From NCBI GenBank assembly GCA_029572965.1, contig JAKPQD010000309.1, positions 1 to 64,000 on the forward strand: DNA of 64,000 bases. Direction: 5' to 3'. The notes beneath the pieces are model-generated. The model searched no databases, was not told the DNA's origin, and was given only the letters and a program-made list of their open reading frames with translations. The DNA comes from Bacteroidota bacterium. Its GTDB lineage: Bacteria > Bacteroidota > Bacteroidia > Bacteroidales > DTGW01. Shown piece by piece: positions 8,286-15,513 of the stretch. The position numbers were made by a program, and so were the translations under genes. Every line of letters begins with the position of its first letter. Position 1 is the stretch's first letter.

Positions 8286-8729
8286 TCAAATCCAACGCCT
8301 GACTTTACTTTTATAAGCATCATATTCCTGGCCAAAAGCCTCTTTCATAAGTTTCTCTTCCTGAGGAATAACAAGCCCATTGACGAGCAACACAAAAACA
8401 AAACAAGCAAGGATTGACAACATATTGGTAGAACAAATGCCAAACCCCAACAACAACAGAAACATACCAATATACATCGGGTTTCGCGACTTGGCAAAAA
8501 CGCCTTCGGTAATCATGGACGAAGATGGCTTTATTTCTAGTGTAGTATTGTGCTTTTTGAACAAGTCCCAGGTTTTGCTCATGATGGCAAAGCCCAATAC
8601 AACACTTAACAACCCAGCCAGGTTATAAGGGAAATCTATCACGTTGAACTTTGGACAGCAAAAATAGAATGCTACAGTCAGAATCAAAGTCAACAAAACA
8701 AACACAGGAGGAACAAGCAGCTTTTTCAT
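8286..8729 (-). CDS. Isoprenylcysteine carboxylmethyltransferase-like membrane protein
   Basis: The 147-residue protein has four predicted hydrophobic segments, and its motifs match the PEMT/ICMT-like methyltransferase group. These are EGVFAKSRNPMYIGMFLLL in the middle and PQEEKLMKEAFGQEYDAYK near the end, the SAM-binding N-P-M-Y and E-E-x-L-x3-F-G-x2-Y elements. It is probably an inner-membrane methyltransferase; the substrate cannot be told from sequence. The gene follows the PLP-enzyme gene by 45 bases that consist of a short tandem repeat, and may be the last gene of the aroK-Rrf2-PLP transcription unit. Confidence 0.8.
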   Translation of the reverse strand: MKKLLVPPVFVLLTLILTVAFYFCCPKFNVIDFPYNLAGLLSVVLGFAIMSKTWDLFKKHNTTLEIKPSSSMITEGVFAKSRNPMYIGMFLLLLGFGICSTNMLSILACFVFVLLVNGLVIPQEEKLMKEAFGQEYDAYKSKVRRWI

Positions 8730-8730
8730 T

Positions 8731-8785
8731 ATTCATTGTCCATTATTCATTCTTCATTATTCATTCTTCATTATTCATTGTCCAA
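8731..8785. repeat. Short tandem repeat of ATTATTCATT(G/C)(T)
   Basis: The spacer holds about four imperfect copies of a 14-15-base unit (ATTATTCATTGTCC / ATTATTCATTCTTC). It overlaps the last bases of the PLP-enzyme gene. Similar CATTA/CATTT-rich filler occurs at 6655-6700 and 39050-39118. There are no spacers of CRISPR type. Confidence 0.6.
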
Positions 8786-10019
8786 ATGCTTGCGCAAAAT
8801 CGGCAATAATATCCTCTGTTTCCTCAATACCTACTGATAGTCGGATTAATCCTTCATTAATGCCCATAGCCCTTTGCTGTTCAGGGGTAAAATCACAATA
8901 AATAGTAGAAGCCGGATGGATTATCAGGGTTTTATTATCGCACATATTAGTAGCACGTTTTACCAATTTCAGCCTGTTGATAAACTTCATACATTTCTCA
9001 GCGCTCTCAAGCTCAAATGACATAAGTCCCCCAGGAAGGGCTGTAAACTGTTTTCGGCAAACAGCCTCATACTTTGATCCTTTCAAAGCAGGATAATTAA
9101 CCGTTTTCACCTCTGCATTATTGCTCAACCAGGTGGCCACAGCCAAAGCATTGGCAGCCATACGCTCAAACCGTAACTGCATAGTTTCAATTCCCAAACT
9201 TTGCAAATATGCATTGAACGGAGAAAGACAACCTCCTGTATTACGCAGTATATCTTTCCTCAAACGGGCTAAAAAAGTCAATTGCCCAGATGTAGGGACA
9301 AAAGGCTTCAACTTTGGGTTATTCTCCCAATTATATGTGCCATGGTCTATAACCAAACCTCCAATTACAGCAGCTCCGCTTGAAATATACTTAGTTGACG
9401 AAACCAGGCTGATATCAATACCGAACTTACGGGCATTGAACATATTGGGAGGCGTAAGGGTAGTATCTCCCAAAACTACAAGGTTATGTTTATGAGCAAT
9501 AGCAGATATTGACCCAACATCTGCTATTTCAACAAAAGGATTATTAAGCACTTCGAACAGCACAGCACGTGTATTGCCATCAATAAGAGGTTCTATTGTT
9601 TCGGGTTTTGTGAAATCTGCATATTTAAAGGATATTCCAAAATTATTCAGGGTGGACTCATACAAAGCAACAGTATTGCCAAAAAGCTTGTTGGTAGTAA
9701 CAATATTGTCACCAGCTTTGCAAACGTTCATTATTGCAGCAGAAACAGCAGCCATACCTGAAGAAAAAGCTACAACCCCAATAGCTTCGGTAATGCTTTT
9801 TACCTGCAACTCAAAATGCTCAACAGTTGGGTTTGCTGTACGTGAATAAGCAGGGGCAATCATTGTGCCATTAAAAGCACCGGCAATACTTTCGGCCGAT
9901 TCAAACTCAAATGCCGAACAGCCATATATAGGTGTTTGAAGCGCCCCATAGGCATCAGGCCTGGATAATGCTGCATGTAACAAACGAGAGTGAAACCCTT
10001 TCAAATCTTTATTTCCCAT
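8775..10019 (-). CDS. PLP-dependent Cys/Met metabolism enzyme (gamma-synthase/lyase family)
   Basis: The 414-residue protein belongs to the Cys/Met metabolism PLP enzymes (fold type I; PF01053). Markers include YSRTANPTVEHFE near the N-terminus, ANTLFGNT-like KLFGNTVALYEST, and the Schiff-base lysine motif SSTKYISSGAAVIGG. The C-terminal RLSVGIEETEDIIADF is typical of the family. The family includes O-acetylhomoserine sulfhydrylase, cystathionine gamma-synthase/lyase and methionine gamma-lyase; sequence alone does not decide among them. An Rrf2 regulator lies 54 bases upstream in the same direction, which suggests control by sulfur or cysteine status. Confidence 0.88.
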   Translation of the reverse strand: MGNKDLKGFHSRLLHAALSRPDAYGALQTPIYGCSAFEFESAESIAGAFNGTMIAPAYSRTANPTVEHFELQVKSITEAIGVVAFSSGMAAVSAAIMNVCKAGDNIVTTNKLFGNTVALYESTLNNFGISFKYADFTKPETIEPLIDGNTRAVLFEVLNNPFVEIADVGSISAIAHKHNLVVLGDTTLTPPNMFNARKFGIDISLVSSTKYISSGAAVIGGLVIDHGTYNWENNPKLKPFVPTSGQLTFLARLRKDILRNTGGCLSPFNAYLQSLGIETMQLRFERMAANALAVATWLSNNAEVKTVNYPALKGSKYEAVCRKQFTALPGGLMSFELESAEKCMKFINRLKLVKRATNMCDNKTLIIHPASTIYCDFTPEQQRAMGINEGLIRLSVGIEETEDIIADFAQAFGQ

Positions 10020-10073
10020 TGTTTTTCTTTTATCTTTATTCTTCTTTAACTTCCTCGATTTTCCGTATTCTTC

Positions 10074-10505
10074 CTAAATATAAAACATCTCATTATCCCC
10101 CAACATTTCCATCTTTTCTACCAACGATGCAAGAGTAATATTTTCAAAAAAACGCCCCACCGATTCGTCCATCTCGTCAAACATTGCACGCAAAACCAGG
10201 TCTGTATGCAAAGCCGGCTCATTGTATGGTGGCTGAAACCCTTTACTGTCAGACTCTACGGCTACAATAATGCTTTTAATAGTAATTTTTGAAGGTGAAT
10301 TGCCAATTAAATATCCACCTCCCGCACCACGCTTTGACTTCACAATGCCATTTGATTTGAGCATAGCAACGATGCTTTCCAAAAACTTTTCCGAAATATT
10401 CTCCTTATGAGCCAACCCTGCTACTGTCAGCCTTCCATTGGCAGGCAACGTTGCAAGGTTCAGCATGAACTTCAAAGCATAAAACGATTTATTGGTAATT
10501 TTCAT
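10074..10505 (-). CDS. Rrf2-family transcriptional regulator without cysteines
   Basis: The 143-residue protein has the Rrf2 winged-helix signature: an N-terminal YALKFMLNLA helix, ISEKFLESIVAMLKSNGIVKSKRG as recognition region, and GAGGGYLIG as the wing. IscR and NsrR ligate an Fe-S cluster through three central cysteines; this protein has no cysteine at all, so it cannot do so. That is also true of CymR, the Bacillus/Staphylococcus cysteine-metabolism repressor, which works with O-acetylserine sulfhydrylase. Its position just before a Cys/Met PLP enzyme makes a CymR-like role plausible, but this is inference. Confidence 0.88.
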   Translation of the reverse strand: MKITNKSFYALKFMLNLATLPANGRLTVAGLAHKENISEKFLESIVAMLKSNGIVKSKRGAGGGYLIGNSPSKITIKSIIVAVESDSKGFQPPYNEPALHTDLVLRAMFDEMDESVGRFFENITLASLVEKMEMLGDNEMFYI

Positions 10506-10531
10506 CCGTATGCAAGATTAAAACACAAATT

Positions 10532-11080
10532 TTATACCTTCTTGGCAGCCTGCATCATATTGAGTGCAGTCATAATTCGCGAAACGGTAGTTTGCGGATT
10601 AATATCGTCGGTGAGAATAACAATTCTGGACTTGCCATAAAAAGGTTCCCTTATCTTTAATGTTTTTTCAATATATTCAGCTAACTCTGATTCTGTTTTG
10701 CCTGCCAATAAAGGCCTTGACAATCTTGCCTTCTCCGAAAGGCTCATTAACCTATGAGCCAAAGCTTTTGCTGACATTTTAAGATAAATAGTAATGCCGT
10801 ATTGGTTCATCCATTCCATATTGTCGAAAAAACATGGCGCCCCACCACCAGTGGCAATAAGCAGCTTCTCCTTCTTACCTAATATGTGCAGCGTGTCTTT
10901 TTCAATTTCCCGAAAAGCATTTTCTCCCTTTGTAGCAAAAATCTGGCTAATAGCCATCTGCTGCTGCTCTTCAATAACAGCATCCATATCAACCAGTTGC
11001 AGGCCGAGCTCCTGGGCAAGCATTTTCCCAATAGTAGATTTGCCGCAACCCATAAAACCAACCAGAAAAATATTCGTCAT
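10532..11080 (-). CDS. aroK: Shikimate kinase
   Basis: The 182-residue enzyme phosphorylates shikimate with ATP in aromatic amino-acid synthesis (cytoplasm). It shows the P-loop GFMGCGKST (residues 8-16), the shikimate-binding DMDAVIEEQ with Asp32/34 region, the FREIEKDTL motif, the GGGAP loop and the lid region with LSRPLL. The length is normal. It is the first gene of a - strand group with the Rrf2 regulator 26 bases downstream. A TACTTTTG -7-like box lies 17 bases upstream of its ATG. Confidence 0.95.
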   Translation of the reverse strand: MTNIFLVGFMGCGKSTIGKMLAQELGLQLVDMDAVIEEQQQMAISQIFATKGENAFREIEKDTLHILGKKEKLLIATGGGAPCFFDNMEWMNQYGITIYLKMSAKALAHRLMSLSEKARLSRPLLAGKTESELAEYIEKTLKIREPFYGKSRIVILTDDINPQTTVSRIMTALNMMQAAKKV

Positions 11081-11097
11081 ATTCTAACTTTTTGAGT

Positions 11098-11105
11098 CAA
11101 AAGTA
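11098..11105 (-). promoter_or_regulatory. -7-type promoter box for aroK
   Basis: On the - strand this reads TACTTTTG, a match to TAnnTTTG, ending 17 bases before the aroK ATG. I do not see a good TTTG at -33. It shares the 92-base divergent spacer with the next element. Confidence 0.4.
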
Positions 11106-11138
11106 CTTGTTTTAGCCCAATTAGCCCCAGAAAATACT

Positions 11139-11146
11139 TAATTTTG
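11139..11146 (+). promoter_or_regulatory. -7-type promoter box for the nucleotidyltransferase gene
   Basis: TAATTTTG matches TAnnTTTG and lies 26 bases before the TTG start at 11173. The -33 box is weak. The position supports the TTG start, because no in-frame ATG exists between this box and the conserved region. Confidence 0.4.
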
Positions 11147-11172
11147 TTCGATACACTCTTTCCTTATTTCAA

Positions 11173-12342
11173 TTGGAGAACCTCGATTACATACATTCGT
11201 TAATAAACCTCTGTTTTGCAGAAAACAAAGAGTCCTTTGTCCATTCATACAATGAACTGCAACAAAAAAGCAACTGGAAAAACATTGCAAAAGTCAACTT
11301 TCTGCTTCCGCTTGTCTTTTATCGTGCCAAAAAACTGGGAGCATTATCTGCATTGCAACAAAAAGACTCAGAACTGGCAGATAAACAGTTGAAAAGGGCT
11401 TCAGTGAAAAATTTAAAGCTAAACCATGCTTTTTCAAAGCTTTATACTATTGCCCTCAACAACAATATTGAAATTACAGCAATCAAAGGCGTGTACCTGC
11501 AGCACTACTTGTACCCAGAGTCTTATCTGAGACAAATGGTAGATATCGACATCCTTGTTGCCGCAAGCAAAGTAGAAGAACTCCGCAAAAAACTGGTCAT
11601 CGAAGGCGCTATTCCCATTACTGTGCATCAAAGCCGCTTTATAGAAAGCCTTTTGCACCAAATTTCGCCAATTAAGCTAAACGATGTCAGTATTGAAATA
11701 CATCGCAACCTCTTTGATTCGTTTGATGAATTTGTTTGTCCTGAAGCCCTGATAGCAAGCAACAGCAGGGTCGAAACCCTTTCAGGCCACAAGGTAAAAG
11801 TGCTGAACAATGAGTTTTTGCTGGTTTATTTGTGTTGCCACGTATTTAACACCATCAGGGGCGGAAGTCTCAGGTTAATATCACTAATAGATATTTTTCT
11901 CCTGTTGAATAAAAGTAACATCAATGTTGAGCAATTAAACAGCATTGCCAAAGAAATGAACGCTACGTTAGCGTTACAAAATATTTTGTACTTAGTAAGT
12001 AAGTTGTTTAAGGTGGAGACCCCATGTTGTCCCTCAACTCCTGAAAATATTGAACTTTTTCCTATCAGCCTGGATTATGCCATAAAGATTTTCTTGTCCG
12101 AACAACCTCCATTTGACACAAGCCACTATTTTACTAAATTCAAAAAAATAAACGGATTTAAAAATAAAACGAAATATATATTACACGCTGTTTTCCCTCA
12201 ACAAGAATATATAAAAAATAGGTATTTACAGCCACCCTTTACCTTTTCAAAACTATGCCAAGCATACATAATCCATATTGCTAGTTTTATTAGAACCGGA
12301 AATAAAACTATATTTCACTTTCTCAGACAAAAAAGAGCTTGA
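11173..12342 (+). CDS. Nucleotidyltransferase family protein (PF14907-like)
   Basis: The 389-residue protein carries the signature of the uncharacterised NTP_transf_5-type nucleotidyltransferases. It has a Lys-Gly motif (AIKGVYLQHYLYP, residues 103-115) followed by an Arg and a D-x-D pair (R120, DIDILV at 124-129) that should bind metal and nucleotide. A helical C-terminal half of about 200 residues follows. Proteins of this type are encoded in some lasso-peptide and other RiPP-like clusters beside B1/B2 genes, and such genes lie 1.1 kb downstream here on the other strand. The start is TTG. Substrate unknown: it may nucleotidylate a peptide or a sugar. Family assignment is fairly firm; the role is inferred. 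Confidence 0.78.
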   Translation: MENLDYIHSLINLCFAENKESFVHSYNELQQKSNWKNIAKVNFLLPLVFYRAKKLGALSALQQKDSELADKQLKRASVKNLKLNHAFSKLYTIALNNNIEITAIKGVYLQHYLYPESYLRQMVDIDILVAASKVEELRKKLVIEGAIPITVHQSRFIESLLHQISPIKLNDVSIEIHRNLFDSFDEFVCPEALIASNSRVETLSGHKVKVLNNEFLLVYLCCHVFNTIRGGSLRLISLIDIFLLLNKSNINVEQLNSIAKEMNATLALQNILYLVSKLFKVETPCCPSTPENIELFPISLDYAIKIFLSEQPPFDTSHYFTKFKKINGFKNKTKYILHAVFPQQEYIKNRYLQPPFTFSKLCQAYIIHIASFIRTGNKTIFHFLRQKRA

Positions 12343-12509
12343 ATAACGTATAAAAACTACCAAAATTGCATCTGAACAACTATTTTTTGAAAAAATTAAT
12401 CTTTTTTCATGGATTTAATAAAAACATTGCTAATTTTCCACCACAAAATTTTGGTTCGCTAACTACACTAACTTTTCTAAACTAATTATTAATTAAACAC
12501 TAACACGAT

Positions 12510-12540
12510 AAAAGGCTGTACTTCACAGCCTTTTATTATT
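12510..12540 (+). terminator. Intrinsic terminator after the nucleotidyltransferase gene
   Basis: AAAAGGCTGT (12510-12519) pairs perfectly with ACAGCCTTTT (12525-12534) around a five-base loop and is followed by TATTATTTT. It is symmetric enough to act for the opposite strand too. Confidence 0.8.
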
Positions 12541-12554
12541 TTATTATTTATATC

Positions 12555-12674
12555 CTAAACGTTAGTTTTATGAAGCAAACACAGCGAACCTTGCATCAAA
12601 TAAGAACTTTGCTGCGAGACAAACCTGGCAAATTCATTAAACTCCAATATTTTATGTCCACATGCTGAAAACAT
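12555..12674 (-). CDS. Possible 39-residue peptide downstream of hepT
   Basis: A short frame begins with ATG at 12674, three bases after the hepT stop codon and in the same direction. It encodes MFSACGHKILEFNEFARFVS and 19 more residues, with one Cys near each end. It could be a translationally coupled peptide of the toxin-antitoxin transcript or a precursor linked to the PqqD/B2 locus. It may equally be a chance frame or part of a dispersed repeat. A 32-codon frame on the + strand (12570-12668) overlaps it. There is no homology I can name. Confidence 0.2.
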   Translation of the reverse strand: MFSACGHKILEFNEFARFVSQQSSYLMQGSLCLLHKTNV

Positions 12675-12677
12675 TGT

Positions 12678-13013
12678 TTATTGTATTAATTTGGAGATTT
12701 CGTCTTTAAGTTTTGGCAAATGATTTATTACAATCCCCCAAATATTTTCATCTGAAACACTATCATAGCCATGAATGATTTGATTCCTTAATCCAACTAT
12801 TCTTTTTGCATTATCAATTGAAATTTGAGGATCTTCTTTAAGAATCCTATTCATTGCTTCTCCAATTATTTCAAGATTTCTCTCAATTGCTCTTTTTAGC
12901 AATAAATCATTAGTGTAATCGTCAAATCTTTTATCACGAGTGGAAAAGAAAGTATCTATTTCTTCAATAGCAAGTTTGATATCATATAGACTTTTAAGCA
13001 CTTTTTCGTTCAT
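12678..13013 (-). CDS. hepT: HepT-like HEPN RNase toxin (DUF86)
   Basis: The 111-residue all-helical protein has the HEPN catalytic motif R-x4-H-x-Y (RNQIIHGYD, Arg76, His81, Tyr83) and the DUF86 landmark IGEAMNRI. HEPN toxins of this type cleave RNA; in characterised MntA-HepT pairs the antitoxin AMPylates the HEPN tyrosine and switches it off. The gene overlaps the upstream mntA by 20 bases (12994-13013), as usual for these pairs. The length is normal. Confidence 0.88.
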   Translation of the reverse strand: MNEKVLKSLYDIKLAIEEIDTFFSTRDKRFDDYTNDLLLKRAIERNLEIIGEAMNRILKEDPQISIDNAKRIVGLRNQIIHGYDSVSDENIWGIVINHLPKLKDEISKLIQ

Positions 13014-13305
13014 ACACTAGATGTTTATCTCTGTCAATAATTTGTCTAAAAACTGGATTTCTAATCGCCTGATTCTCAACTAAGTCAACAGGCCTATTAA
13101 ACAAGTCTTCTAACTTCTCCTTTAAATCCATATAGTTGTCAAAATAATCAACCAATTCAACTTGAGAGAATTGAATCAACATATCAATATCACTTGAATC
13201 GTTGAATTTCTCCGTCAATACCGAACCAAATAAATATAGTTCTTTAACCTTATGACTATCACAAAGTTCAAATAACCTATCTCTATTTAGCTCAATTAAA
13301 TTCAT
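12994..13305 (-). CDS. mntA: MntA-like nucleotidyltransferase antitoxin
   Basis: The 103-residue minimal nucleotidyltransferase has the complete motif G-S-x10-D-x-D: GSVL at 27-30, then SSDIDML with Asp39 and Asp41. This is the metal and ATP site used by MntA antitoxins to AMPylate HepT. A helical middle (KEKLEDLFNRPVDLV) carries a third acidic residue. The gene lies first in a two-gene unit with hepT. A perfect promoter ends five bases before its ATG, so the message is probably leaderless. The pair sits between the nucleotidyltransferase gene and the PqqD/B2 genes, and may have inserted there. Confidence 0.88.
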   Translation of the reverse strand: MNLIELNRDRLFELCDSHKVKELYLFGSVLTEKFNDSSDIDMLIQFSQVELVDYFDNYMDLKEKLEDLFNRPVDLVENQAIRNPVFRQIIDRDKHLVYERKSA

Positions 13306-13310
13306 AGATA

Positions 13311-13342
13311 CAAATATACAAATTTAGACAAAGCATTGCAAA
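13311..13342 (-). promoter_or_regulatory. Consensus Bacteroides-type promoter of mntA-hepT
   Basis: Read on the - strand: TTTG (13342-13339), a 20-base spacer, then TATATTTG (13318-13311). Every consensus position of TTTG-N19-21-TAnnTTTG is matched. A second -7-like box (TAAATTTG) directly abuts it at 13319-13326. The ATG follows after five bases. Confidence 0.75.
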
Positions 13343-13436
13343 TGACTTTCTTAACAATGTTTCCAACTATATCTAAAACACATTCGATAATATGACGATT
13401 TTATAATGATGACAGAGATACTATCGAACTATCACT

Positions 13437-13877
13437 TTATTTATACATCACCACCACAATAAAGTTTTCGTTCTTACTTTCTCCTATTGTCAAATCCGGG
13501 CCAATTTTTACCCAGGCATGGGCAGTCAATAATTTCTTATTCTCATTGTTAAGCCCCAGGCAAAGCGTGCTTTTTATACCTTTCATCCTGAGTATTTTGC
13601 GAGTAGTAAGCGCTTTTATCAGGCAATTGCGGGCAAAAGGAACATGCCTGCTGCAGCGGTTTACAGCTATAATTACCGTTCGAAACTTGCTTTTTTCTTG
13701 CTCCTTTAAAGATGGGGTACCTGTTTTTGTTGCTGTTCCCAGAATGTTTTTCCAAACAGAATAAGGCAAAAGCCTTGTACAAATCCAATATAACACGCTA
13801 AAATAAAGGGCTACAAAAAAATAAAACATATCAGTAGCCGACAATCGGAAAAAATTATGAAGCTTTGATTTACTCAT
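13437..13877 (-). CDS. Lasso-peptide B2-type transglutaminase-like protease
   Basis: The 146-residue protein matches the PF13471 transglutaminase-like superfamily (lasso peptide biosynthesis B2). In that family it removes the leader peptide of a ribosomal precursor. The Cys-His-Asp triad is visible: VPFARNCLIKAL (Cys85), TAHAWVKIGPD (His120 and Asp128). An N-terminal hydrophobic stretch (residues 12-34) is also common in this family. The ATG at 13877 overlaps the stop of the upstream PqqD-like gene by eight bases, so the two are translationally coupled. There is no macrolactam synthetase (asparagine-synthase-like C protein) in the window, so the product may not be a lasso peptide. Confidence 0.82.
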   Translation of the reverse strand: MSKSKLHNFFRLSATDMFYFFVALYFSVLYWICTRLLPYSVWKNILGTATKTGTPSLKEQEKSKFRTVIIAVNRCSRHVPFARNCLIKALTTRKILRMKGIKSTLCLGLNNENKKLLTAHAWVKIGPDLTIGESKNENFIVVVMYK

Positions 13878-14145
13878 CAATAAAAATGAGGTTTTTAGAT
13901 TTTAAGTCATTCAAAAAAACAATGGTTTGGGTTTTACATTCTTCTTCAGTTATTTCATATTCCGACAGTAATTGGTCAAGCAATTGCCTAAACGAACATT
14001 TCTGCTGTACAATTTCAAAAATACGACTTGCCACAGGGTTCAATGAATAGTACTTTCCCTGAGCCTCGTCCATCATGACTATTTCGTCGTCAATGCGGTT
14101 GAAGAAAATATTTTTGTTTGCTTCTATTATTGTTCCGTCATGCAT
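13870..14145 (-). CDS. PqqD-like RiPP recognition element (B1-type)
   Basis: The 91-residue protein matches the PqqD family (PF05402), small winged-helix domains that bind RiPP leader peptides and deliver them to the processing enzyme. Markers are the D-E-I-V-M-M-D strand, GKYYSLNPVASRIFEIV and a C-terminal helical region with LLSEYEITEEE and FLNDLKSKNLI. It overlaps the B2 gene, with which it would form a split B1/B2 protease. A TAATTTTG box (- strand, 14169-14176) precedes the ATG. No precursor gene is evident next to it. Confidence 0.85.
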   Translation of the reverse strand: MHDGTIIEANKNIFFNRIDDEIVMMDEAQGKYYSLNPVASRIFEIVQQKCSFRQLLDQLLSEYEITEEECKTQTIVFLNDLKSKNLIFIDE

Positions 14146-14200
14146 AAATGCAAAGTGTTATTTTTGTTCAAAATTATACATTTTGTGCCATTATCGTCTG

Positions 14201-14851
14201 ATGTTGCGTTATTTTGTCATATACAAACCTTATAACATGCTGAGCCAGTTTACCCCTGAAGGTGAACACCAGACGCTGAAAGACCTTGATTTTACATTCC
14301 CTAAGGATGTTTACCCTGTAGGCCGCCTGGATGCTGACAGTGAGGGGCTTTTGCTATTGACCAATGACACTGCTATAAATAAATTATTGCTTAACCCCAA
14401 AAACCAACACCCACGGAAATATTTAGTGCAGGTAGAAGGCGCTATTGATGCAGAAGCTATAAAAATGCTGGAGTCTGGCCTTGAAATAAACAACAACGGA
14501 AAGCCCTATATGACTCAACCTGCAAAAGCCAGGATTATAGATATTGAACCATTGATACCTCCACGGGTTCCTCCGGTCAGGTTTCGTAAAACAGTGCCTA
14601 CCTCTTGGATTGAGCTAACGTTGATAGAAGGGAAGAACAGGCAGGTAAGGAAAATGACAGCAAAAGCTGGTTTTCCAACATTAAGGTTGTTACGTATAGC
14701 AATTGGCAACATCAAGTTAGACAATATGCAACCTGGTGAAGTGAAAGAAATTGACAAAGAAAAAGTTTACAATATACTGTCAAACAAGCTTGGAGCTGCT
14801 TTAACAAAAGGTAAAGATATACGGCTTAACTCGTTTTTACGAAAAACATAA
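14201..14851 (+). CDS. 23S rRNA pseudouridine synthase, RluE/RsuA type
   Basis: The 216-residue protein has the RsuA/RluB/E catalytic motif GRLDADSEGLLLLTND (catalytic Asp44) and the second family motif EGKNRQVRKM, followed by L-R-L-x-R-I. There is no N-terminal S4 domain, and the length fits RluE, which modifies 23S rRNA U2457 in E. coli. The conserved segment starts at MLRYFVIYKPYN, which sets the start at 14201; a longer upstream frame would run into the divergent PqqD-like gene. Its 3' end overlaps the convergent gene at 14767-15513 by 85 bases. The RNA target is inferred from similarity of architecture. Confidence 0.88.
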   Translation: MLRYFVIYKPYNMLSQFTPEGEHQTLKDLDFTFPKDVYPVGRLDADSEGLLLLTNDTAINKLLLNPKNQHPRKYLVQVEGAIDAEAIKMLESGLEINNNGKPYMTQPAKARIIDIEPLIPPRVPPVRFRKTVPTSWIELTLIEGKNRQVRKMTAKAGFPTLRLLRIAIGNIKLDNMQPGEVKEIDKEKVYNILSNKLGAALTKGKDIRLNSFLRKT

Positions 14852-15513
14852 ATAATACCATACTCATTACACTTCTCACGCCTTAACTCTTCAGGCAAAT
14901 TGGCAAATGTTTTTTCTACATCGTCCCAAATTAGGGCAATTATTTCGTCTGCAGTTTTTCTGAGCTGGGCTAACTCATTCACATAACGAGATGAACTCTT
15001 TTGCATTATTTTGTGGGCATGATAAGTCTCTTTAAACTGCTCGTACCTCACTTTTACAACCGCTATTGTCGGGTTTGTTATAGGTGTCATCCCCCTTTTG
15101 ATGCGTTCCTGTTCGCCTTTAATAAGTTTTTCGCCCCATTCAAGCACGGACTCTTCAGAAATAAGATTTGGCAAACGGGAGTTATTAGGGTCTATCCCAA
15201 AAAATTCACGAATAGCAGGTTGTTGCTCTCCACGTTGTATTGCCATATTCATTACCTGAAGGAAATGAGAGATATATAACCTCGCCTTGCGCAATGCCTG
15301 TTGATAATCTTTACTCTTGTTCACTTTATTGGCATAAGTTTGCTTGCTTTCCAATACATTCTTTTCAAAAAGCGGCATAAACGATTGTAAACGCTGGAAT
15401 AAACTTTGTGAGAATGCCAATTTAAAAGGAGGCAATTCCTTGGCTTTGTTATAAGCTATTTTCATTGCTTTGATACGTGCAACATCTGTATTGGGTAGGC
15501 GTCTGTATGGCAT
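14767..15513 (-). CDS. Conserved hypothetical protein (helical, basic)
   Basis: The 248-residue protein is predicted to be mostly helical, with many Lys and Arg, no signal peptide and no membrane segment, so it should be cytoplasmic. Recognisable landmarks are MPYRRLPNTDVAR at the start, QRGEQQPAIREFFGID in the middle and YGIIYVFR near the end. I recall no characterised family. Its last 85 bases lie inside the convergent pseudouridine synthase gene, which means both C-termini are encoded by opposite strands of the same DNA. The first motif resembles proteins common in Bacteroidota, but no function can be given. Confidence 0.7.
   Translation of the reverse strand: MPYRRLPNTDVARIKAMKIAYNKAKELPPFKLAFSQSLFQRLQSFMPLFEKNVLESKQTYANKVNKSKDYQQALRKARLYISHFLQVMNMAIQRGEQQPAIREFFGIDPNNSRLPNLISEESVLEWGEKLIKGEQERIKRGMTPITNPTIAVVKVRYEQFKETYHAHKIMQKSSSRYVNELAQLRKTADEIIALIWDDVEKTFANLPEELRREKCNEYGIIYVFRKNELSRISLPFVKAAPSLFDSIL

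Larger units (their letters stand above)
12343..12677. other. 335-base gap after the nucleotidyltransferase gene
   Basis: The gap holds a strong terminator (12510-12540) and two overlapping short reading frames on opposite strands, described separately. A 17-codon frame also starts at 12409 (MDLIKTLLIFHH...), with no supporting signal. The first 165 bases are AT-rich and otherwise featureless. Confidence 0.5.

Noticed and set aside
8731-8785. Tandem repeats as a CRISPR array
   Set aside because: Units are adjacent, with no unique spacers and no cas genes nearby.
12570-12668. 32-codon + strand frame as a lasso precursor
   Set aside because: It follows a strong terminator with no promoter box. 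There is no clear leader/core layout, such as Thr at -2 with an acidic residue at core position 7-9.
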